Below are positions 34,725 through 40,761 of a stretch of 40,761 nucleotides of DNA, piece by piece. Location of the stretch: assembly GCA_021797675.1 (NCBI GenBank), contig JAJZZH010000133.1, forward strand, positions 1 to 40,761. The letters are read 5' to 3'. Every line of letters begins with the position of its first letter. The first letter of the stretch is position 1. Position numbers and translations under genes: made by a program. The DNA comes from Bacillota bacterium. GTDB taxonomy: Bacteria > Bacillota > Sulfobacillia > Sulfobacillales > Sulfobacillaceae. The notes under the pieces are model-generated. The model saw nothing but the letters and a program-made list of their open reading frames with translations. It had not been told where the DNA came from and made no database searches.

Positions 34725-36557
34725 CTAAGGCAACCCAAGCCTGAGGTTCTGCGTTTGGTAAAAGGACTGATGGTAGGCGCCGTCATTCACCGTCACGGTC
34801 TGTGCAAACATCCCCGGCTGCTTTTGAATAGTCAGTCGGTGCACATTAGTCCCCGGCGGCAGCGTGTAGACCAAGGTGGCGCTGGCGGACGGGGCAGGCG
34901 CGGAAAGAGACGACCGCGACGGAATGTAGACGCGAAATCCTAGCAACGTCTTGTTCAGCGACCGATTCTGCGTCACCCGCACGCCCGTTTGAGGCGTAAT
35001 GGCGGCCGACACTAGCTTCGATCCATACGGCACATAGAGGTCAATCCACCCGTAGTAAGGCACAACCAGCCAACCATGGGACACTTTGGGCATGGTCCAC
35101 CGCATCGTCGTGGTTTGCTGGACCGATCCGTTGGCAACATGGGTAATGGACGTCGAAACGCTGGTCTGCAAGAAGAAGTTATCTTTATGGGCCCCCAAAT
35201 TGTCGTTGACAACCGACAGGTAGTCACCACCAACGTGCTTGGGAACGTTACCTGCGGCTCCCCACTGACGCGCCAAGGCCTCTTCCCGAGGATTGTTAAA
35301 ATAAAAGGCCATATGCCCGGCTTTAAGCCCCTCCTGGAGGACACCGAGCATGGCCGTCAGGAGACCGCCGGAGGCGTGCAAAAACCTGCTCCGCAATTCG
35401 GACATCAGTGTCCCCAGGAAGGCCTTGTCCTGGGCTTGACGGACCGCCAACCGCTCGGCCACGTATTCCAGCGTCTGGTTGGCATGGTGTGCGGTGATCT
35501 TCACGTTGCCATACTGTGAGCCCAGGTGCAGCGCACCAGATTTGCGAATCAAGCTATCCGCCATCCAGGTATCCACGAAGACCACGCCGGCAATCGGCCG
35601 ATGGTGAGGAACCGCATCGTAAAATCGTTCGATGACGCGGGCATTCGTCGGCATGTCAGGAGACAGGGCACTGTCGCGAACCCCCCAGTATTGCAGTTTG
35701 GGCCAAAAACTGTCAATCGGCCACGGAGTCGGGGGATGGTATTGGGTCTGCTTTTGCAGCACCGAGATTGCGCGGATGTCGGCATGGCGTTGCGGTACGC
35801 CGTTTTTCAGCGTCAGGTAGCCATAGGCGGTAATAAATCCGCCGCCGGCGCGCAGTTCACCATTATTTTCCAGGATAAGTAAATAGCGTTGAGGTCCATT
35901 CATCCCCAACATGTTACGCACCAAGCTCTGATGGCGAACCATCGCTTGCAATACGGTGATGCCAGCATCCAGTTCTGGGCGGTAGCGCTCCATGGGCTTG
36001 AGCATCTTCAGACTCGCCGGCAGCGCGGTAAAGTCCACGCGGTCGAGGGCTTTTCTCGCCGCCACCAAGTTCGGCAACGCGCGATCGAGCGAAGGCCACA
36101 ACGTTGGAAACCGGTTGAGAAAGGTTGCCAGTCCCACGGCGTGCGAATGCTGATGGTGCGACAGGAGCAGTGGCTTTAGCCCCATCGACAGCTGATCGCC
36201 GGCCTTGACCGCATCATACGCGGTGGCCACCAAATCACGCGCATCGTTAAACGGTCGCCCAACACCGGGGATCCAGGCTAAGTACCCCAGGCGATTCACC
36301 GCCGTCTGCGTTTCGCTGAGGCTCGTGGTCAGCGCGGGCAATCTACGCACCAAGTCGCCATAGTCTCGGTGCTGCAGATCCTGACGCACCGAATCCGCCA
36401 GAACATGCAAGCGGGGAACCGCAGAGCTCACCGTGAGCACCGGCCCTACGACAAAGTAATATAACAAAAAGGTCCCCGCTGTCCCACCACCGAACCACCA
36501 CCATCGTCGCAACGATCCTTTGGCGCTAACTTTTTGGGCTCGACTATTAAGAGCCAT
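34725..36557 (-). CDS. DUF4012 membrane-anchored protein
   Basis: A 610-residue protein with a basic N-terminus and one transmembrane anchor (FGGGTAGTFLLYYFVVGPVLTVSSA), then a large extracytoplasmic region. DUF4012 hallmarks are GPQRYLLILENNGELRAGGGFITAYG and the RDSALSPDMPTNARVIERFYDAV block, followed by AGVVFVDTWMADSLIRKSG. The C-terminal part is rich in beta strands (TTTMRWTMPKVSHGWLVVPYYGWIDLYVPYGSKLV). The family occurs near exopolysaccharide and cell-envelope genes in Gram-positives, but the biochemical role is unknown. ATG at 36557 with AAGGAG upstream. It is alone here, followed by non-coding sequence. Confidence 0.88.
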   Translation of the reverse strand: MALNSRAQKVSAKGSLRRWWWFGGGTAGTFLLYYFVVGPVLTVSSAVPRLHVLADSVRQDLQHRDYGDLVRRLPALTTSLSETQTAVNRLGYLAWIPGVGRPFNDARDLVATAYDAVKAGDQLSMGLKPLLLSHHQHSHAVGLATFLNRFPTLWPSLDRALPNLVAARKALDRVDFTALPASLKMLKPMERYRPELDAGITVLQAMVRHQSLVRNMLGMNGPQRYLLILENNGELRAGGGFITAYGYLTLKNGVPQRHADIRAISVLQKQTQYHPPTPWPIDSFWPKLQYWGVRDSALSPDMPTNARVIERFYDAVPHHRPIAGVVFVDTWMADSLIRKSGALHLGSQYGNVKITAHHANQTLEYVAERLAVRQAQDKAFLGTLMSELRSRFLHASGGLLTAMLGVLQEGLKAGHMAFYFNNPREEALARQWGAAGNVPKHVGGDYLSVVNDNLGAHKDNFFLQTSVSTSITHVANGSVQQTTTMRWTMPKVSHGWLVVPYYGWIDLYVPYGSKLVSAAITPQTGVRVTQNRSLNKTLLGFRVYIPSRSSLSAPAPSASATLVYTLPPGTNVHRLTIQKQPGMFAQTVTVNDGAYHQSFYQTQNLRLGLP

Positions 36558-37344
36558 TTTGATCGGTCTCCTTACGGGCACGGTCAGAACCCACCGAAAC
36601 AAGACGTTGGGCCCCTCCGGCCACACCGGTATGCCCAACGCACCAACGCACAACCTATTCCATTTCCGATTGCTGTTTGTCGATGTTTCTTATTGCTATC
36701 TGTCATTACGATCTATTGTAACGATTTCATCCCTCGAGAGGAAACTCCTCTTGGGTCGCGGTCGCCTAGGGCAATTTCGCAACCATTTACCTACAATATA
36801 TTGGTATGTTCGAGGAACTCAGTGTCACATATTGTCTTGCATGAGGTCCGCATCCAGCGGATGCCACGGGCACGCAGAGGACTTTGTGGACAGGCGATCA
36901 ATATATCGTATCGCTGTGGGTTAATGGCCCTATATACAGCATATCAAGTAGCTAAAAAGCTACTTAATTTCTCTGCCATCCGCCAGAGCCTCGGGGGGGG
37001 GGGTTGCATTCAACCAAGGGACAAACCCCCACCCCCGAGGTGAAGGAGCTTGCTAGAACCCTTGACACAAACCCTACTGGTGAACCTTCTTCGTCGGTTT
37101 CGCCGGGTTCAATGGAAGGGCCCCAGCCTTGCGGGCTACTGATGACCTACAGAGCCTCGATGGCCTCCACATCCGTGCGGGAGGGGATGCGTTTTCCCGG
37201 CAATGTGTGTTAAACGAGCCGGCCGCGCCACCTTCCCGCGCACCGACCATCCGCGAACCACGGTCGGCGACGACCTCAAAGGTCCATCCCTGGCGAGCGA
37301 TTATCGTTCCAAGACTTAAGACTGGTCGGGGCGCGATACGCGGG
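36558..37344. other. AT-rich intergenic stretch with hairpins
   Basis: Upstream of the DUF4012 gene. Composition drops from GC-rich to AT-rich around 36600-36980. It holds a perfect 8-bp hairpin, AAGTAGCT/AGCTACTT, at 36946-36965. A CCTCGGGGG/CCCCCGAGG inverted repeat lies at about 36990-37040 around an 11-base G run (36993-37003) and a small GGTTG/CAACC stem. No gene is supported; the hairpins may be insertion-sequence ends. Confidence 0.45.
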
Positions 37345-37506
37345 CATAGGCCACGGTTTGGCGAGGCCACCGCTGCCGTCTGGCAGCGCGAGCTCGCCGC
37401 TCCGACCGTGGCTGGCCCGGCTCGCAAGGTCTTGGCCACGATCCAACGCCAATGGCAGGGGTTGACCCTCTTTCTCGACCATCCCGAAATTCCTCTCGAT
37501 AATAAT
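37345..37506 (+). pseudogene. IS66-family transposase (TnpC) C-terminal fragment
   Basis: The segment PARKVLATIQRQWQGLTLFLDHPEIPLDNN matches the end of the DDE transposase core of IS66 (W..L..FL..PE.PLDNN, where the final acidic residue and Asn pair precede the usual AER). The AER-ALR continuation and all upstream catalytic residues are lost. About 55 residues survive. Confidence 0.75.
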
Positions 37507-37892
37507 CCACATTTGGCACCATTTATTACCAAATCAAGTCGTAGTGCGGGTCCGTGCTATCAGTCGTGAGATGTTATCGCACGTGGTATGTTTTTGGGTG
37601 CTTCGTTATTCGGGCGGCTGTTTGCCGAGAACGGTCCCGGACGATCAAGCATAACCAAGTCAGAAGCAGGGCAGACGGTCTTGGTCATTATCCTCGGCTC
37701 TTGCGCCTGGTAACGCCGTGGGACGCCATCTTCGTTTGGCCAAGGTCCCGAAGCAACTCACCGCCAGGCTTTCAGCGCTCAGCACCGCCATGCACGATGC
37801 CTGATTTCTCCCTCCCGGTGACGTCGACCCTAAGCGGCCACCAAACGCTCATAACGAAAAAACCCTGCAACCCAAACAGAGATTGAAAAAGA
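37507..37892. other. intergenic stretch, no supported gene
   Basis: Between the IS66 fragment and the tRNA-Phe half. A 110-codon plus-strand frame (37554-37886) has no recognisable features. It is probably the original sequence downstream of a tRNA-Phe gene, plus insertion-sequence debris. Confidence 0.3.
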
Positions 37893-37937
37893 TGGTGCCG
37901 CAGGGCGGAATCGAACCGCCGACACGAGGATTTTCAG
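37893..37937 (-). other. 3' half of a tRNA-Phe (anticodon loop to CCA): probable attachment-site scar
   Basis: On the minus strand the 45 bases read from CTGAAAA (loop with anticodon GAA) through the 3' anticodon stem, the variable loop and T arm (GGCGGTTCGATTCCGCC), then a 3' acceptor strand and CCA. This is tRNA-Phe positions 32-76 exactly. The bases before it (37938 on) do not complete the anticodon stem, D arm or 5' acceptor. Integrases of the tyrosine family commonly use this half as att core. The missing 5' half means the integrated element lies to the right. Confidence 0.8.
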
Positions 37938-38223
37938 ATCTTGGGTAAGGGGTCTACGGCAATGCTGATGTCGCTGGAATCCGCTCAGGACGTGGGTTTC
38001 CGCGATACCGAGTGTCTACGACGTTGCTGCAATATCCCCGTTTCCAGACGCTCCTGGTGACGCGTGACGCCGATTCTCCCGACGCGGATGCCCATTAAGC
38101 CAGGTCGACTATGCCTTCATCCTACTGTTGTGATCATTATCCTGAGACCGGGTGGGTATTCCGTCTAGCCTGAAGACCCTCAGCGCAGCTGACAAGGAAT
38201 CAACGGATCCGTCCGATGATCGA
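37938..38223. other. island-side flank of the att scar, no supported gene
   Basis: Nearly 290 bases without a gene. No integrase gene is adjacent; if one exists it lies at the other end of the element, outside the window. Confidence 0.35.
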
Positions 38224-38258
38224 AAAAGGTCAGTGCGAGTTGTTCGCACTGACCTTTT
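38224..38258. terminator. strong bidirectional terminator hairpin
   Basis: A perfect 15-bp stem, AAAAGGTCAGTGCGA/TCGCACTGACCTTTT, with a 5-base loop. There is a T run on the plus strand (TTTTCTT) and a matching A run (AAAAA) for the other strand. No complete gene ends at it on the plus side, so the gene it served is lost or on the minus strand (brnTA, 170 bases to the right). Confidence 0.85.
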
Positions 38259-38423
38259 CTTACGCACTCGATAAGCCGTTGCCCTCAGCTCCACCATTTC
38301 AGCTAATACGATAGCGTTCTTGGCCTAAGGGCTGTGCACTCGGTGAGATGGACGAGGTCGCCGGTTCATCGCCACGGGGACTCAGAGTATGCTGACTCTA
38401 ACGGAGATCCGGCAACCCCAGAC

Positions 38424-38699
38424 TTACGGGGTACGATGCCGCTGCTGTGCTTCCATATACCGACGCAAAACAGCGTTCATGCGGCGTTGATAACCGGGCC
38501 CTTGGGTCCGAAAAAACTCCAGTACATCCGCATCGATCCTGAGCGTAATTTGATGTTTAGGTTCCGGCACAAAGACCGCCTCCTGCCAGAACGTCTCATC
38601 CAATTCGGGTGATTCGGCATCTACCAAGTCCGAGTCCCCCAGTTTATCGACGTCGTCCCAGTTGGTCCGGGACCTCTCGCCAGTATCGTGCTTGCTCAC
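38424..38699 (-). CDS. brnA: BrnA-type antitoxin (ribbon-helix-helix)
   Basis: A 91-residue protein whose C-terminal half matches BrnA: HQITLRIDADVLEFFRTQGPGYQRRMNAVLRRYMEAQ. This is the ribbon-helix-helix DNA-binding fold, preceded by the usual D-E-TFWQEA stretch. BrnA neutralises BrnT and represses the operon. The start is a GTG at 38699 with AAGGAGG at 10 bases; it overlaps the end of brnT by about 56 bases. Confidence 0.88.
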   Translation of the reverse strand: MSKHDTGERSRTNWDDVDKLGDSDLVDAESPELDETFWQEAVFVPEPKHQITLRIDADVLEFFRTQGPGYQRRMNAVLRRYMEAQQRHRTP

Positions 38700-38937
38700 G
38701 CGAATTCGCCCTCCTTAAGGAAATAATCCGATAGTGTGAGCCAAGGATCGTGTAGACACATACACAAACACGCCCCGCAATCAAGCCGATCGCCACACGT
38801 CGCTCTTCGCCATAGTCTCGGCGTTTGTCGCGCCACTCAAACCGAGAACTCGAGAAAAACTCGGTGGCATCAGCAAAGTCGATCCGATGCTTTTCCCAGT
38901 TCTGATTTCGTTTCGCCTCATCCCATTCCAGGTTCAT
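38644..38937 (-). CDS. brnT: BrnT-type toxin (ribonuclease)
   Basis: A 97-residue protein with the BrnT pattern: MNLEWDEAKRNQNWEKHRIDFADATEFF, a DYGEERRVAIGLI centre, and IISLRRANSREQARY (the conserved IISAR-A--E---Y C-terminus). BrnT is a RelE-like RNase that slows growth when free of BrnA. The toxin gene precedes the antitoxin gene, the normal order for this family. ATG at 38937. On the proposed tRNA-Phe island it would act to stabilise the element. Confidence 0.9.
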   Translation of the reverse strand: MNLEWDEAKRNQNWEKHRIDFADATEFFSSSRFEWRDKRRDYGEERRVAIGLIAGRVCVCVYTILGSHYRIISLRRANSREQARYWREVPDQLGRRR

Positions 38938-39373
38938 ACCTCATTACATCCTATTCGTAGCTACAAACGTAGGGCTAAGGATCTGGGCGGCATGTTTTTT
39001 GAGACTATCCTGCTCATTAGTGCATGAGGGTGCGGATTTTAGAGTACATCGACACTGGTCGTTGCGTTCACTGGGGTCGCGGCAAAAAGAAATCCCTGCC
39101 TGTGACTTCCGATCAATCATGTCGTCGGTTTTCTCTTCCGCTGGCTCTCCCATGGGTTCCTTCATCTTCATCATAAACGGCAATTCATCCGAATTCAAAA
39201 ATCGGCAAGCCGTGTTCCGGTGGGAATGTCTGCTGCCAATGATGCGATTTGGGACACTCATGCTCGATCGACTGGGCAGTATGCCATGAAATTTCAGGGG
39301 GGCTCAACCAGGGCAGGGTTGAGCGCACGAGCCATGGCGCCATAATTGGAACATCCTCATCGCCCAAACCACT
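38938..39373. other. intergenic stretch, no supported gene
   Basis: About 435 bases upstream of brnT. Two opposing frames of about 100 codons (38944-39261 minus, 38999-39289 plus) overlap and neither has recognisable features. CTACG repeats near 38957-38975 could be a BrnA operator, but symmetry is poor. Confidence 0.35.
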
Positions 39374-39670
39374 GTGGAAAGAACCGTGTCGGGCGATCAG
39401 TGGACACAAGACGGGACACGGTATATTTACAACCACTGGGGGAAAACGACCGTACCTTTTATGAACGGGTTCGTTTTAATACAAGGTGTGGTCAATGGCG
39501 AGAATGCCACAGGTTCTGCGAATCTCCAAGGTAAAGGCCCAGGTTCTGTGATTACGGCCCATCCGGTCTATGGGGACTACAAATCGGGCTACCGATGTGG
39601 GCGGGCTGGGAGTAGCATAGTACCCTGGTGGATCAACGATGGGGACTACACCAGGATGTACATGAAATAA
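39374..39670 (+). CDS. hypothetical protein fragment
   Basis: A frame open from 39323 to TAA at 39668, with no ATG; a GTG at 39374 gives 98 codons. The translation is rich in Gly, Tyr, Trp and Asn (TRYIYNHWGKTTVPFMNGF, HPVYGDYKSGYRCGRAG), like the end of an exported protein, but no family is recognised and no ribosome-binding site precedes it. Probably a remnant on the island. Confidence 0.3.
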   Translation: MERTVSGDQWTQDGTRYIYNHWGKTTVPFMNGFVLIQGVVNGENATGSANLQGKGPGSVITAHPVYGDYKSGYRCGRAGSSIVPWWINDGDYTRMYMK

Positions 39671-39945
39671 CAACGACATCACAAGGATGTGAATCACATG
39701 AATAACTTTCGGCACTGGACGATGCGCGTCTGTCCTCCGCGACAGCGGGTCGCATACTGACTTCGACGCCCAAAATCGGTCCGAGATCTCCCATGCCTGA
39801 TTGGACTGTCGCGCGAATACTACGGGAACACCCCAATGGTGTCAGGTTAAGCAAATAGCCGAACAGTCATTCTAAACGGAATATCCCGATCTGTGCAATT
39901 CACTACGTTAGTGAGATAAAGTAAGATTCAATATATCTATGGACA

Positions 39946-40665
39946 ATGGGAAAAACCCGACCTTTACAATTCGCCGCGATAGCGAGCGAAAGCAAAGGTA
40001 GCGTGCCAAGTGTCGATCTCAATGAGACCCTGGTCCGCCATTGGTATGCGGCCAACGATTATACCGTCATTGGGGGGAGGATTCCCGTGGCGATCGATGG
40101 GAGCACGTTAGAAATTCCGAATACAGCCAAACTCCGCGAGGTCTATGGTGAAACCGGAGGAAAACAGGCTCCGGGGCTGGCGCACGCCCAAATGTCCCAC
40201 GCCTATGATGTGGCAAATGGGATCTGTCTCAGTGCCGTGCTGGATCGGTATGACGCGTCCGAACGGGATCTTGCCTTGCGGAACATGCAGGCCGTTTACG
40301 GCCTGGTTCCTCAGTCGCTGCCGATCTCATGGCTCTTCGACCGCGGCTATCCGGGATTAGCCTTCTGCATGCAGATCGAGCAGATGGGAGCCCAGTTCTT
40401 GATGCGGGTCAAGGAGAGCTTTTACCTTGAAGAGTTTGCCGCGGTGGCCAAGGACGGCTGGATAACCCTCGTGGTCACCAAGCGCCGGGCCCAAGAATTG
40501 GCCCGCGCGGGCAATCCCTTGCCCGTGGGCACGGTCCTGCGTCTGCGCGTGATCAAGATCACGTTGGCCAATGGGAACCAGGAAATTTTGATTACCAATG
40601 TGCCGGCCACATTGCTGGCCTATAAGCAAGCCGAAGCGGTGTACCATTTGCGCTGGGGCGTCGGC
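39946..40665 (+). mobile_element. IS4-family transposase gene, N-terminally short and interrupted at its 3' part
   Basis: A translated frame with the IS4-type DDE core. The first Asp is D51 in IPVAIDGSTLEIPNT and the second D132 in WLFDRGYPG. The start of the third block, YHLRWGV, should be followed by E (Y..R..WGVE...K..K). Exactly there the sequence leaves the family and a group II intron-like 5' end begins, so the catalytic Glu lies beyond the intron. Only about 50 residues precede the first Asp instead of about 100, so the N-terminus is probably also lost or starts at an unrecognised codon. An element without its start could still be mobilised by relatives. Confidence 0.8.
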
Positions 40666-40761
40666 GTGTCCAGGTAAGGACACAACATCTAGTCGGTGCA
40701 AGTCCGACCGGGAGCAAAAGACTTGCCTGCCTCCCGTAGCCTGAGAGGCACCGTGAAGTGA
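40666..40761 (+). ncRNA. group II intron, 5' end (runs off the window)
   Basis: Starts GTGTCC, within one base of the GUGYG 5' consensus, and forms the first hairpin GTGTCC-AGGTAA-GGACAC. AGTCGG-TGCAAGT-CCGAC, the typical early domain I stem-loop with a GTGCAAGTCC loop, follows, then CGGGAG...CTCCCG. The split lies in the transposase codon for the conserved Glu. The splice point could be up to three bases earlier. The maturase and 3' end are outside the window. Confidence 0.65.

Noticed and set aside
36993-37003. 11-base G run as a G-quadruplex
   Set aside because: A single uninterrupted run paired with a downstream C-rich arm is better explained as one arm of an inverted repeat; it may also be a sequencing artefact.
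38109-38297. 62-codon minus-strand frame
   Set aside because: It is read through the perfect 15-bp terminator hairpin, so it is unlikely to be translated.

Overview
The window looks like the chromosome of a GC-rich, endospore-forming Firmicute, with a mobile-element-rich right end. Spore formation is supported by an alpha/beta-type small acid-soluble spore protein gene with a sigma-G-like promoter. Other bacterial landmarks are the rpmG-secE-nusG-rplK-rplA cluster, a YkoEDC-type thiamine importer under a TPP riboswitch, and an inorganic-carbon transporter (DabAB). A Sulfobacillus- or Alicyclobacillus-like thermoacidophile would fit, but that is inference; no rRNA or species marker is present.

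Layout. 0-1.1 kb: broken IS607-type serine recombinase and unassigned sequence. 1.1-3.0 kb: divergent MFS exporter / MarR regulator pair with a palindromic operator. 3.0-6.6 kb: minus-strand block of three tRNA genes (Tyr, fMet, Thr), a beta-class DNA methyltransferase, then rpmG-secE-nusG-rplK-rplA closed by a terminator; rplJ-rplL do not follow. 6.7-10.4 kb: fumarylacetoacetase-family enzyme, an IS200/IS605-type end hairpin, a strongly structured non-coding region (candidate stand-alone HEARO/omega-RNA-like element), a secreted lytic transglycosylase and the spore protein. 10.4-18.7 kb: a carbohydrate-type cluster with two Gfo/Idh/MocA oxidoreductases, two ThuA-like proteins, a LarA-like (DUF2088) protein, an MFS transporter and a PRPP synthetase of a non-standard sequence type. 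18.8-22.0 kb: TPP riboswitch, ykoE and a single-chain YkoD-YkoC fusion. 22.5-27.0 kb: dabB-dabA. 27.2-33.5 kb: ilvD, thyX, isochorismatase-family hydrolase, Nudix hydrolase and rmuC, separated by non-coding stretches with decayed transposon ends. 33.5-37.6 kb: TnpB remnant, tandem repeat, DUF4012 protein and IS66 remnant.

Right end. At 37893-37937 lies the 3' half (position 32 to CCA) of a tRNA-Phe with no 5' half. This is the scar expected at one end of an element integrated into a tRNA gene; its orientation puts the element to the right. That side carries a BrnT/BrnA toxin-antitoxin pair and an IS4-family transposase gene, which is interrupted at its catalytic glutamate region by what looks like the 5' end of a group II intron at the window edge.

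The carbohydrate cluster is the best candidate for an uncharacterised pathway. ThuA and Gfo/Idh proteins act together on 3-keto sugars in rhizobia, LarA-like proteins epimerise or racemise 2-hydroxy acids, and the fumarylacetoacetase superfamily includes 2,4-diketo sugar-acid hydrolases. No substrate can be deduced from sequence alone. All functions were assigned by reading motifs and family resemblance; no database search was run.
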